A stretch of DNA of 27,445 nucleotides from Chrysophaeum taylorii (taxonomy: Eukaryota; Sar; Pelagophyceae; Pelagomonadales; Pelagomonadaceae), in the NCBI GenBank assembly GCA_029834535.1, contig JAQMWT010000500.1, positions 1 to 27,445 on the forward strand, read 5' to 3'. A program made the position numbers and the translations under genes. Of this stretch, positions 1 through 9,334 are shown piece after piece. Under the pieces are notes generated by a model. It did no database searches, had not been told where the DNA came from, and saw only the letters and a program-made list of their open reading frames with translations. Position 1 is the stretch's first letter. The number at the start of each line of letters is the position of its first letter.

Positions 1-1
1 C

Positions 2-499
2 CGCGGTCGCGACGGCGGTGGCCGTCGGCAGCGGCGACGAAGACGCCGGCACGCATCGTATCGAAGCGCTGGCCCGGCGGCGCGGCCGCCCGCCGAGCGA
101 GCCGCCGAAGTTTTTTCGGGTTTGTCGATCGGACGTCAACCCGCGGGCGAGTCCGATACCGCGACGTCGATGGCCGCTCGGCGACGAAGCCGGCGGCACG
201 CATCGTATCGAAGGTGAAACGATGTTCGATCCACCGAGTCGACGGTCGAGTCTCGTTCGCTCCGCGTTCTCGAGGACGGCCCGTCGGAAGATCGAGTCGT
301 AGCCGTGGAAGCGGGCTTTGACCGCAGACGCGAGCGCGGCAAGCCGTTGTCGATTTCGGTGGCCGGTCGCAGCGGCGACGAAGACGCCGGGCAGCATCGC
401 GCGCGTACCGAAGAGTTCGCGCGGAATAAAGGCGAAATCGCGTCGCATTTTTGCGCGCGCCAGAACCCCGAAAGAACCCCGAACGTAAAACGCCGGCAT
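2..499 (-). CDS. GC-rich coding fragment, open at window edge, unrecognised
   Basis: An ATG at 499 on the minus strand opens a frame without stop codons to the window edge (about 166 codons). The first ~100 codons look truly coding: third positions are mostly G or C, and segments such as RELFGTRAMLPGVFVAAATG have ordinary protein composition. Past about position 235 the frame turns into serine/proline/arginine-rich text, while an adjacent frame reads FDTMRAAGFVAER and later FDTMRAGVFVAAADG, which resemble the earlier RAMLPGVFVAAATGH. A frameshift in a repeat-containing protein is therefore likely. I recognise no family. GC is higher than around the host genes at 15-19 kb, so this may be a gene of different origin or a mobile-element gene. 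Confidence 0.4.
   Translation of the reverse strand, partial: MPAFYVRGSFGVLARAKMRRDFAFIPRELFGTRAMLPGVFVAAATGHRNRQRLAALASAVKARFHGYDSIFRRAVLENAERTRLDRRLGGSNIVSPSIRCVPPASSPSGHRRRGIGLARGLTSDRQTRKNFGGSLGGRPRRRASASIRCVPASSSPLPTATAVATA
20..418. repeat. Three diverged copies of a short GC-rich motif
   Basis: The motif GGCGACGAAG(A)CGCCGG followed by GCATCG occurs near 36, 180 and 371, spaced about 145 and 190 bases. On the minus strand each copy encodes a version of RAGVFVAAADGHR, so this is probably an internal protein repeat of the GC-rich coding fragment and not a separate element. Confidence 0.5.
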
Positions 500-648
500 G
501 CGATGCCGGCGTCGAGGCTCGCGTAGCGTCCCTGGCTCGCGTCGTCCCGTTTGCCGGGCGAAGGCTCCATCGCCGTCGCACGCGACAACCTTACTTCAAA
601 AAAATTTTTTTTACGACTACAACCTTACCCTGATCGCTGACTGCGGGC

Positions 649-794
649 GATGGAGGACGGTGCCTCACGAATCCTGAGCCTTGCGAGGGCCATCCGCCCT
701 CCCGGCGTAGGTTGGCACCTATTCGCCTCCCGGGCGTGCCGGTTGGCAGCCGGAACGTTCGCTGTGGGACGGTGCATGGCCGGGGTGGCGAAGA
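649..794 (+). mobile_element. Copy A of a short retroposon head (about 145 bp)
   Basis: The stretch beginning GATGGAGGACGGTGCCTCA is nearly identical, over about 145 bp and in reverse complement, to 24470-24614. The 24.6 kb copy has a recognisable start, a (TTAG)n tail and a possible target duplication, so this is probably a second insertion of the same short retroposon. Homology stops near 794 in the GGCGAAGA region, and the downstream sequence is different, so only the head is shared. I saw no convincing RNA polymerase III A or B box, so the origin of the head is unknown. Confidence 0.55.
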
Positions 795-1532
795 GCCCTC
801 GAAATATTCGCTGCGATCTACGACTACGCCAGCATACAGCCAGCATAGAAATCGACCATCCGACAGGGTTTTCTTTTCAACGAATACTACGGTTTTTCTC
901 CTTCGAAATTTCTCTCGGTTTTCTCTCCTTCGAAATACACAGGATCCGAACTCGAGACGTACGTACAGCAATCACCCAGATTCTCGCTCAAACTTCTAGG
1001 GTCTCTTCGATACTCCAAGGGTCGCCGCAGATAGCAAGAACATTTTATAAACATTAAGGCTTTTGGCTCATACATTTAGCAAAGAACAGAAAGTAGGCCT
1101 CGAGTGAAGCGTTTTGAAATGAATCGGCTTTACAAAACGCAGATTTTGACGGCCCGTTTCGAGCATACATAGGGATTCGAACAGAAAGTAGAGTTCCGTT
1201 AAGTGATCCTCACTGACAGACTGACATTTCCCAATTAATTATTGTGGATTATTGTGGACTAGTCGTCGTTTTTCCGCTTTTTCGGGGGCAAGCCCCGAAC
1301 CCCCGGGAATTGGGGGCTCTGCCCCCCAAACCCCCGCCGGGGGATCACCCCGACCCCACCGCCTCGACGTTCGCTTCGGGAGCCGACGAAAACGCTGTCG
1401 CACGCCGTGGAAATTCTGTCTTTTCGGTTCTTGAAGATTTCCGCGTAATTTTTCGTTGGGTTAGCGTGTACCGTTTTCCTTCTTCCGTTGGGCGCGTATG
1501 TTCTGGGGGTTAAAGGGTTATTTTCGGCTTTG
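795..1532. other. Gene-less spacer with small repeats and a GC-rich foldback motif
   Basis: No supported gene is visible. The segment holds a direct repeat of TCTCCTTCGAAAT (about 898-945), two copies of GAACAGAAAGTAG (about 1085 and 1180), a short ATTATTGTGG tandem (about 1239-1259), and a G/C-run block at about 1283-1345 in which G5 and C5 runs can fold on each other (GGGGGCTCTGCCCCCC). The last sort of block is often a dispersed repeat in algal genomes. Its role here is unknown. Confidence 0.4.
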
Positions 1533-1544
1533 TACTAATCGACA

Positions 1545-2400
1545 GATGTTTGTCTGTCTTTAAATGTCGACTGCGAATATGCCGGTGTGTGGGGAGCACA
1601 GCCGATGTGGGTGGGTTTGTTCGTTTGTCTGTTTGTTTGTGTCTGTCTTGCCAGAGGGGGGTGTGTGGGGCAAGTTTCACGCATGTGGTGGTTTGTGGGG
1701 TATTACAGGCTTATGGCGGAGATGGCATGCGTAATCTGTCGGGTCATCGTTTGCGCGTGGGGCAGGCGAAGAGGACGGCCCCGCCCGCGGGCGTCGTACG
1801 CCGCTGCCGCCGACGCGCACTTCGCTGGTGACGTCCTGTTGATTCAGGCGGCCTATGGGGTTCCCCGAGGCGGCTACCTTGGTGAGGCGGCAGGCGCCAG
1901 CGAACCCGGCCTGCACGCAAGCGATCCCCCACTCACGGTAGATGCGGCTGTCCTAGCCGCCTTTGCCTTCTGTGAGCTGGCGCTACTGCTTGTCACCCCG
2001 GTTTGTGTCTGTCTTTAAACGTCGACTGCTGGGTGTGTGGGAGCATGGTGCCGATGTGGGTGGGTTTGTGGGGTATGCGGATGCCTGACGCATGGAGCCG
2101 CGGGACCTAGTCGGGGTCATCGCCGAGGCGTGGGGCAGGCGAAGAGAGACGGCCCCGCCCGTAGGTCGTACGCCGCTGCCGCCGACGTATGTGCGACGCG
2201 GTGACGTCCTGCTGGGATCGGGCGGCCTGGGCGGGGTTCCCCGAGGCGGCGACATGGTGAGGGCGGTGAGGGCACAGCGAGCCCGCCGCAAGGTTGGCGA
2301 TCCCCCACTCACGTAGATGCGGCGAGTTTGGGCCGCCTTTGCCTCTGTGAAGTTGGCGCCGCTTGTCACCCAGGTTCGCGCAGCGATGCGCTCTGCGCAT
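1545..2400 (-). repeat. Tandemly duplicated LINE 3' UTR
   Basis: Two diverged units lie in tandem: about 1547-2007 and about 2008-2400. Shared landmarks are GTCTTTAAA(T/C)GTCGACTG (about 1557 and 2010), GGGCAGGCGAAGAG (about 1759 and 2132), GGTTCCCCGAGGCGGC (about 1858 and 2234) and GCGATCCCCCACTCAC (about 1920 and 2298). The first unit contains about 80 extra bases of GTTT/GTCT-rich sequence. The unit next to the protein-coding part is also the one represented in the short deleted relative at 9967-10242. Confidence 0.7.
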
Positions 2401-2957
2401 GTTTGGCGTGGCACGCCGCGCTGGCCTCACCGGCACCAAAGACGAGGCCGGCGACGGTGCCGTAGCTACGTCGTTCGACGGGGCCAAGAGCCAGGCGGTG
2501 GTGCTGTACCCGGCTGGGGATGATGGCGTCGATGCCGCGGGCGTGAGCGAGGTATTCGAGTGGACTTGCGCTGCGCGCCGATCGACGCGACGGTGGGCGG
2601 ATGGCGGCGTGGGCGGTGTACAACGAACCCAAGCGAGGGTTTTGATGTCGTAGGTTGCTCCTTGTTGTCGAGCGTGTGGATGTCTGGACGACTTGACGTC
2701 GGGCGAGATTGCCTGGGTACCGGCCGTAGAGGCGCGTGCGAATGGTAGGGCGACGACGTCAGCAAAGATGCCGAAACCTCGGACAGGGCTGGGATGCCGG
2801 CCTCTTTGACGCTGCCGTGGACGCAGTCGAGCTGGCTGTCATGCCAGGTGGTCCGCGCTCCTCCGCGGTTGACAAGGTTGGCCTGCGTGAGAAGCACCTT
2901 GCCGTGAGCGTCGAGAACGACGTCAGTGCCCAGAATGCGAGTGCCCACGAGGCCCAA
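2366..2957 (-). pseudogene. LINE C-terminal domain following the reverse transcriptase (frameshifted)
   Basis: In minus frames the text LGTDVVLDAHGKVLL is followed, after frame changes, by VFGIFADVVALPFARA, TYDIKTL, SPLEYLAHARGIDAI, SYGTVAGLVFGAGEAS. From memory this order resembles the conserved region downstream of the reverse transcriptase in a group of protist retroelements (invariant DxKT, YxxHAR-D and YGxVxGLVFG-x-EAS blocks), thought to act as an accessory nuclease-like domain; that function is not certain. At least two frameshifts separate the blocks. It belongs to the same LINE as the reverse transcriptase upstream. Confidence 0.5.
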
Positions 2958-3310
2958 AAGCTGGAGAGGTTAGCCAAATTACAGGGCACACATCTCAGCC
3001 CAGCAGCGGTTGGGGATTTGAAGGCCAGAGCTGGGCCGAGCTGATGAACGTGGTCAGCGATCCCATGAGGACGCCGCTACTCGAAGTGCTTCGGTGATGG
3101 GTGCAAGGCGCTGGAGTGCAGTGGCCCGAGCTGTCTCGCGCTGGGAGGTTAGAGCACGCTGGAGTTGGGGTATGAGCACGGTGTCGAGATGGTGGGGTCG
3201 ACGAGGACGCCCATGGAGACGAATTCGTGGGAGAGAGGACCGTCGACGAGATGAACGTTGGCGGGTCGCCGGAACCAGCGCCGCCGTGGGAAGCCAGCGT
3301 GGTACGGAGA

Positions 3311-5442
3311 TCAGCCCGAAGTCCGTCCCACGCAGTCTCGAGTGTCCCGCCCCAGGCGGCAACCGGATGCGAGGAGGTGGTGCCAACGGTGCAACTCGTT
3401 ACCCGTGCGAAGAAGTGGCACCCAGGACCGAGGCGAGGCGGGGGAGCCAGGGACCTCCAAGCACCCGTAGGATCGCGAAGGTCGACGAGGTGGGAGGGCC
3501 TGGGCCGCCGTGCCAACAAAGGCGGCGGGGCTGAGGTCGGCGCAGGAGCGAATGCCGCCACCCCACTTCGAGCAGGAAGACGGGCGTTGGAGGACGATGC
3601 CGTTGGAGTCAAAACCTGACGCGGATCTGCGCCAATGCTGTGGCGACGAAGCTGAGGCGGCAACGCGGCGGAGCGCGCTCAAGCCGCATTGGGGGTAGCA
3701 GTGTTGCGCGATGTAGTCCATGCGCGGGGCTGCAGTAGCGGCCCAACGAGTACATGCAGTGGAGGAGACGTTCTGGAGCTTGGTGCGAATACGGCTCATG
3801 TAGCTCACCTGAGCGTCAACCTCGCGTTGCAAGGTAGCTTCGACATAGGCATCTCCGGCGTGGCCGGAGCCGATGGGCACACCGTAGATTACGAGGCCGT
3901 CGGCGACAACGGGGATACCAGCAAGAGTACGCGTGCCGTCAGGCGCAACCTGGACGTGGTCGTGAACATCGGGGTGGAGAAGCCCCATGCCAAGTGCCGG
4001 ACAGAACGCCTCGCACTTGTCGAGGAGTCCTCCCGCTAGCTTGGATGTCGCGGGCGTACTGCAGGAGCGTCGACAACCTCACGAGGGGAACCAGAGATGA
4101 CGCCGTCGTCCATGCCAAATCGGGCGTAGCCGGCACATGAACGTAAGCGGGTGTCAGGGCCTGAGCGGCGTCATGCAAGGTCACATAGGTGGGGTCGCCT
4201 TGCTGGCCGCCTTCTTGAGAGTCGAAGGGCGCGATCGAGGCCGGTGGGGCCGTGGAGGGCCACCCAGGATGCCGGCCGCAATTGCTTGAACATAAAGTGG
4301 CCAAAGGCACGCAGCTTAGCGTTGGCGTGGTTTGCGAGTTTGTCCACGACGGTCCGGCGCTTGAGCTCGTTGAAGGCGTTGCGTTTGTCCAGCTTGATGA
4401 TGACCTGGTCGGGGTACTGCTCCGCGTGGGTGCGGACGCCAAAGACGAGGCGCGAGGGGCCGCCCTTGACCCCGACGGCAACGTTGATCGGGTACAGTGC
4501 CTCAGAGAGCTCGGAGTGGAGGCTACGCACAAGGCACCGTCCAGTGGCACGGCGGCGGACGGTGCCAATGCCGATAGGTCGAACGTCAGGTGCTTGGTTA
4601 GCGTCAGCGGCGCGTCGTTTTACCAACGGAATGAGGGTTACCGTGGTGGTGATGAAGTAATACCAGTCAGGAAGCTCCACGAACGAACAAGGTCTCAAGG
4701 TTGTCGATTTTGTCCATCGCCGAGCGTGCCTTGACGTTGCTCGGGAAGGCTGGGCGAAAACGGAGAGGAATTCATTGCGGCACTGGTCGGGGCCACACCA
4801 GCCTTCGGCCGGGCGTGCGGTAAGTTTCACGCAGGGCGACCGAGAGTGTGGCGAGCCCTTGCGGGTGGTTGGGTGTGAAGGTCCTCCTTGCGAGCAGGAT
4901 GTTTGGACACGAGTTGGCGCATGACGTCTGGGTGGCATGGGTCGGCGATGCCCAGGCTGGTGAGAATACGGCACGCCCGAGGTCGCCAGATTCAGCGAGT
5001 CGCAATGCACGAAGTGCGTCCGCGTCATCGTCGGGGCCGCCCGTGAGCGTACATGGGAGCGCACGCGAGTCACGTCGTGGAGGTAGCCGTCAATGAGGAG
5101 GTCGTAACGCCCTGCGGCGGGCTGTAAAGCGGTCAGTGAGCACGTCGGGCCGACGGGCGCCGCCTCGTGGTGCTCGCCGAAGAAGTAGGCTGTGAAGGCT
5201 CATGTACCAAAGGAGGGCACGGTCACGAGCGTTATCGGAAGTGGCGTCTTCAAACCATGAACACACCTCGGCCATTGCGCTCGCCCATGCCTCGCGGAAT
5301 TGGGCGGGAATGGTGCGAATGCAAGAGCACGGCGATATAATGAGGTCTTTGATGGAGACCTCGTCGATCGCAGAGCGCAAATCGCTCAGGTCACGTGGAC
5401 GGCGTGTCGGGAGGGAGGGCTGGCCCGGATGACGTAGGTGGG
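3311..5442 (-). pseudogene. Non-LTR reverse transcriptase (frameshifted)
   Basis: The protein copies LINE RNA into DNA at the insertion site. The N-terminal part (about 5395-5090) reads IDEVSIKDLIISP and AQFREAWASAMAEVC, then LLLRRAPRGGARRP. Near 5005 another frame gives MRLAESGDLGRAV. The polymerase core at 4650-4350 has LIPLVKRRAADANQ, DVRPIGIG, VAVGVKGGPSRLVFGVR and IIKLDKRNAFNEL, which is motif A with its aspartate. A frame change then gives SQEGGQQGDPTY (motif B, about 4205) and AWTTASS where the catalytic DD motif region is expected; the adjacent frame reads MDDGVISG (about 4110). The thumb region includes GIPVVADGLVIYGVPIGSG and GGGIRSCADLSPAAF (about 3540). Three or more frameshifts make it non-functional. 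The family is clear; the clade is not. Confidence 0.7.
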
Positions 5443-5598
5443 CGGGGGCAACAGACGGTGGCGCCGAATGTGACCGAGGCCCAATGGGAGAAATGCCAGG
5501 AGACGCGCTCGTGGGGCTGCAGCCGTGACAGGGGTGTTGCGGTGGCTGGTGGCAGCGGCGCGGCGGTTGCCGGCGGCAGCGGCGGGGGTGGAGGAGTG

Positions 5599-7060
5599 CT
5601 AGTAGTGGTGGTCCGGTGCCAGCGGTGTGGCGGCTGGCTGTTGCATTCGCAGTGCGGTTGCCAGACGCAGTGGTGCGGCGGTTGCCAGCGGGAGGTGGCG
5701 GGGTGTTGCGGGTGCCAGTGGATCGCGTGCTGGGAGAGGCGGGCGGCACGGGCAGCTTGAGCAGCGTGGGCGGCAGCGCGATGGGCGAGGTGCGTCGGCG
5801 CTGGCAGCAGCGGCGGCGGCCCGTCCCGTGTCGAGTTGGAGTGCCGCAGCAGCGGCAGCAGCAGCGTGCATAGCGGCGAGATGGCGTTCCGCAGCAGCAG
5901 CGGCAAGGGCGGCGTCGCGCATACGCACTCGAATGCGATATCGGGCGGTAGTGGCGGCAAGGGCTGCAGCAAGTGAGAAAATGCGATGGGGTGCGGCAGC
6001 GCGGACCTGGGGAGAGTGCACAGACACCCAGCTTTGATGAGGGCGGACCATGCGTATAGGACTGCGGCAGTTGGGGCACGGCGGAAGGCGCGCGCGGTTG
6101 GTGGGCGCCACGTCAGGGTCGCCTTGGTCGCCGGCGAGGTTGCTTAGCGCCCACTGACCAACGCAGGCGGGGTGCAGGACCACGCGACAGCAGCGGACTT
6201 GGCAACGGGTAAAGGGGCTGGAGCATATAGGACAAGCGCGGTCCCGGAGGTAGCTGACATAGCGGCCGGCCGTGTGGCGCAGGAAGCGGCGGATTATTGC
6301 CAGGGATCGACGAGCACGTAATCGCTTCCAGGCTCGAAATTGGTGCTGAAGAAGGGCCGCTGCGTAGTGGAGTGGCGGGCCAGGAGTCTGGCGCAAGGCC
6401 GCGACGCGGTTTTGCCGGGCAGCACGTGCTTGAGCGTGTTGAGCGCGGGTGCGTATGACGCGGGCGACATCCGGATGTGCAGAGTTGGTGCATGCGCGTG
6501 AAGGCGAGGCAGATAGCGGCGGCTGAGAGGTAGGTGACGGGCCCGAGGGTGGCGAGGAATTTGGCGTGGTGTGGCAGACGCCGGGGGGTGGCAGTGGGTG
6601 TGACGGACTGTGTGGGCGTAGCAGGTGAGCGACGGGCACGGAGGTGCTGCCGAGCGCGAACAAAGCGCTGAAGACGGAGCGCGGCGGTGTGACGTGGCTG
6701 ACCAGGAGCGCGGCGCAGGGTCGCAACGAGGTTCTGTCGAGCAGCACGTGCAAGAGTATGATGAGCGCGACTTCGGGCAGCACGAGCGGTGGACGAGAAA
6801 GTAGAGTGCGGGGCAGGGGTCGGAGGCAGAGCCGGTTGTGGTGGCGGAGGAGTTGGCGAGATCTGGGTCGCGGAGGCGGGCGGCGAGTGAGCCGGTGTGG
6901 CCGCAGCAGACGATGGAGGGCTGTCGGTAGCGAGCTCCCTGGGGTTGAGTCCGTGCGCGAAAGCGGCGCTGGAGACGAGTCGCAGCGTGGTGGCGAGACT
7001 CACCAGGATCGTGGCGCCGAGCTGCGACGAGGCTCAGCCGGCTGCACGCGCCTGGGCGTG
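5599..7060 (-). pseudogene. IQ-repeat and RING-finger part of the LINE first protein
   Basis: The longest frame (6783-5599) carries VRVIRTRAQHAQARAARQN-type text, then AALLQHQFRAWKRLRARR (about 6370-6310), which fits an IQ-like calmodulin-binding helix. It continues to CPICSSPFTRCQVRCC..H..CVGQW...LPPCPNCR (about 6240-6050), the cysteine/histidine spacing of a RING-type zinc finger. An alanine-rich helix and proline-rich tail follow. Two more IQ-like copies (AALRLQRFVRARQHLRARR and AATRLQRRFRARTQ) lie upstream in other frames, and the end of the membrane-segment ORF (HLHAQARAAG, about 7045) runs into the first copy. I infer one long ancestral protein broken by frameshifts. RING fingers usually recruit ubiquitin-conjugating enzymes, which would be an unusual accessory activity for a LINE. 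Confidence 0.5.
6335..7030 (-). repeat. Three diverged ~310-bp tandem repeats encoding IQ-like helices
   Basis: Anchor sequences GCTGAAGA(A/C)GG, CCAGGAG(T/C) and GAGCAGCACGTGC recur at about 6342, 6662 and, more diverged, 6962. Each repeat translates, in its own frame, to ARAARQN-x-VA-x-LR followed by LQ-x-x-FRAR. The repeats arose by duplication inside the coding region and have since drifted out of phase. Confidence 0.55.
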
Positions 7061-8872
7061 TAGATGTTGGGTGCGTGCAGCGCGGCGACCGCTGGCAAAG
7101 TGGGATGGGTGCAGGCTCGAGCACGATCGGTAGGCAAGGCGTGGAGACGCGGTAGGGGGCGTGCGACGAGCCAGGAGCCTCGACAGAGGGCGAAGGCGTT
7201 GGCGTGGGTGCGGGAGATGGCGGAGAGATGTCAGGGTGTGCGCGGGAACCGGTGGCGGAGGATGGTCGACCTCAAGGTCCATGTCCGTGCCGGTGGGAAG
7301 AGGTGTGTGCCAGACGATGTGTTCTCGGCGGCAATGTGGGTGTACATGAAGGACGGTTCGGGTCCATAGGCGCAGGCTCAAGTGGGACGGGGTCATGAAC
7401 TGTGGCGGAGGACCGCTGGCGGTGTGGGCGGCGGCGACGCGATGCAGGAGAGTTTTCGGCAGAGGGGAGGGTGGGTGGCTGGCGCCGTGGTGGGTATTGG
7501 GAGGGCGCGGTGGTATTGGCGTTCCCCGCGATCGGTGGAGGCGCGATGTCCGTAGCAACAGACCCGGATGGTGGCGAGCGGCGGCGGGGGCCATGGTGGC
7601 GCGGTGCCGGTGTCGCAGCGGGCGGAGGGAGTCGCATTGGTGGGTTCCCGTCGGCGAGGGGGAAGTAGCGGACCCTGCCTCCGATGACTCCAGGTCCATA
7701 GCCACAGGCCCAGGAGGTGTGGTGTCAGTGGGCGTGGGGGAAGACCTGCGGCGACGGGAGTGGTGTCGGTCTGGTCCGGGTGCGGGAGGAGGGGAATCCA
7801 GCCCCATGTCCGTGGACGGTTGAGTGGTGAGCTCCTGTCGGCGCTGACGACGAGGACGCGGAGCATGCGGACCTGAGGACGTATCCGAGGTTGCAGGAGA
7901 CTCCGCACGAGGGGCGGACTCCTGTTGGTGCCGGTGGGGAGGATGAGGAGCAGGCGTGGCTGGGGGCGCAACCGAGGGTGCCGGTGATTCCACACGAGGG
8001 GCGGACTCCTGTCGGCGTCGATGGCGAGGCCGACGAGCGGGTGTGGCTGGGGGTGGCTCCGAGGTTGCAGGTGACGCCGCACGAGGGGCGGACTCCGAGG
8101 CAGCTCCACGGGGATCGCGATGTTGCTCGTAAGGGAGAAACGCGTCAAGAGCAAGGCCAAGGGCCACGGAAGTGGCATGGCGCGAAACAAAAGCGACGCG
8201 TTTGAAGAAGGTGGCGAAAGGCCGCGGGACATGACCGTAGATTCTGCGTGCCTCGGCGTGCGTGAGAATAAGGCAACCATAGATGGCAGGGCATCGGGCG
8301 GATCGATGCAAAGGATCACGCTGAACCGCACGGCGGAGCGACCAGAAGCCGCGCATGAGACGCAGCTGGGCCGCCCGCGAGTAGCAGCAATGGCGGTGGC
8401 AACGATGATTGCGGTGGGCGAGGCGGTGGCGAGCACGAGCGTGTGAGATCCGCACGAGCGTGCTGACCAAGTTGCAGAGGGCGGTAAGAGGTCCAATGCA
8501 AGCGGCCTTGAAGGGTGCGCAAGGCAAAGAGTTGCAGGCGGTGGCTACAGATGAGCCGGCAGCAGCAGCTTGCGAGATAGTGACCATACAACGCTTAACC
8601 AGGAGAAGAGTCAAGAGCCGCACTAACGTAAGCACAGTAAAGCCTATGAGGAACATGCGACGCTGGGACCAAAAGTAATCGACGTCGGTGGGGAAGACAT
8701 CGAGCCGCGTGACGCCGCAGGAGACCTGGACCGAGAGCGAAGACCAAACACGGAATGGATGACTCGCGGGGGCTGATGGCGAGCCGACAATGAGAAAAAT
8801 AGCGAAGATGGTGGAAAGGAGCAGGAGACGCCGGAAGCACGAGAAAGCCAGTCCCCGACTGCCCGAAGCCAT
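7034..8872 (-). CDS. LINE first protein, membrane-segment and proline-rich N-terminal part
   Basis: ATG at 8872 lies in GCCACCATGG, a textbook strong eukaryotic start context, and opens about 612 codons. Residues ~8-35 (CFRRLLLLSTIFAIFLIVG) and ~72-100 (MFLIGFTVLTLVRLLTLLLV) are hydrophobic enough to be membrane helices. A histidine/arginine-rich cytosolic-type stretch follows, then a long disordered proline/serine/arginine region with three 29-residue repeats starting ESAPR. The frame ends at 7034 just inside the first IQ-like repeat, so the stop may be a frameshift product and the protein may once have continued into the RING part. I know of no family matching the N-terminus. Its place at the 5' end of the LINE suggests an ORF1-type role. 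Confidence 0.5.
   Translation of the reverse strand: MASGSRGLAFSCFRRLLLLSTIFAIFLIVGSPSAPASHPFRVWSSLSVQVSCGVTRLDVFPTDVDYFWSQRRMFLIGFTVLTLVRLLTLLLVKRCMVTISQAAAAGSSVATACNSLPCAPFKAACIGPLTALCNLVSTLVRISHARARHRLAHRNHRCHRHCCYSRAAQLRLMRGFWSLRRAVQRDPLHRSARCPAIYGCLILTHAEARRIYGHVPRPFATFFKRVAFVSRHATSVALGLALDAFLPYEQHRDPRGAASESAPRAASPATSEPPPATPARRPRHRRRQESAPRVESPAPSVAPPATPAPHPPHRHQQESAPRAESPATSDTSSGPHAPRPRRQRRQELTTQPSTDMGLDSPPPAPGPDRHHSRRRRSSPTPTDTTPPGPVAMDLESSEAGSATSPSPTGTHQCDSLRPLRHRHRATMAPAAARHHPGLLLRTSRLHRSRGTPIPPRPPNTHHGASHPPSPLPKTLLHRVAAAHTASGPPPQFMTPSHLSLRLWTRTVLHVHPHCRREHIVWHTPLPTGTDMDLEVDHPPPPVPAHTLTSLRHLPHPRQRLRPLSRLLARRTPPTASPRLAYRSCSSLHPSHFASGRRAARTQHLHAQARAAG
7887..8106 (-). repeat. 87-bp tandem repeat, about three copies, in frame
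   Basis: CACGAGGGGCGGACTCC occurs at 7906, 7993 and 8080, a period of exactly 87 bp (29 codons). The copies encode ESAPR-(V/A)ESPA-type proline-rich units of the LINE first protein, so the repeat keeps the reading frame. Confidence 0.85.
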
Positions 8873-8990
8873 GGTGGCGGGACTTGCGTCAGCTATGACA
8901 ACCCGTGTCGACGTGCACACTGAGCTCACATTGTTTTGTTTTTGTCCCTCGTTTGTGTCTGTCCCTCGATTTAGGGTAAGGACAAGTGCA

Positions 8991-9332
8991 GGCCAGTAAG
9001 TTCGCCAGTAAGTTCACCTGGTCCCAATCTCTAACCCCAGTAAGTTCACCTGGTCCCAGTAAGTTCACCTAGTCCCAATCTCTAACCCCAGTAAGTTCGG
9101 CGTAAGCCCACTCGTGCTCACATCCACTCACCCCACTCTCCTTCGAGCTCGTCGCTCTCACCTCCGCCAATCTAAGCTGCTTTAATCCGTACACGCCGCT
9201 AGCCTTTGCGTTCACTCTAAAAACCCCAGTAAGTTCACTTGGTCCCAGTAAGTTCACCTGGTCACTAAGTTCACCTAGTCCCAATCTCAAACCCCAGTAA
9301 GTTCACCTGGTCCCAGTAAGTTCACCTACAGT
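8991..9332 (-). repeat. Subterminal repeats of the palindrome, left arm
   Basis: About ten copies of (C)CAGTAAGTTCACC(T)(G/A)GTCCC occur, some separated by AATCTCTAACCCC and split by a ~130-bp unique block (9100-9225). Clustered short subterminal repeats of this sort are typical transposase or helicase binding arrays in DNA transposons; that role is inferred. Confidence 0.8.
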
Positions 9333-9334
9333 GC

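Larger units (their letters stand above)
1533..8980 (-). mobile_element. Decayed non-LTR retrotransposon (LINE), near full length
   Basis: On the minus strand this 7.4 kb unit reads 5' end (CTTACCCTAAATCGAGGG at 8980), a first protein with membrane segments, IQ-like repeats and RING finger (8872 to about 5600), a reverse transcriptase (about 5440-3311), a further conserved domain (2957-2366), a duplicated 3' UTR and a terminal CTGTCGATTAGTA (ending at 1533). Both ends are defined by a 276-bp deleted relative at 9967-10242 that carries the same first and last bases. There are no LTRs. Coding regions switch frame repeatedly, so this copy is dead. I did not find an apurinic-type endonuclease domain. 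Confidence 0.72.

Noticed and set aside
1160..1190. Possible tRNA because of GGGATTCGAAC
   Set aside because: No matching acceptor stem, anticodon arm or D-loop around it.
7395..7823. Long plus-strand glycine/arginine-rich frames across 5.6-8.4 kb
   Set aside because: They are the complement of the proline/alanine-rich LINE protein; the minus strand has the Kozak start, membrane helices and RING motif.
8991..9332. CRISPR-like array because of regular AGTAAGTTCACC repeats
   Set aside because: Repeat spacing is irregular, spacers are themselves repeated, the host is eukaryotic, and a mirrored copy shows they are subterminal transposon repeats.
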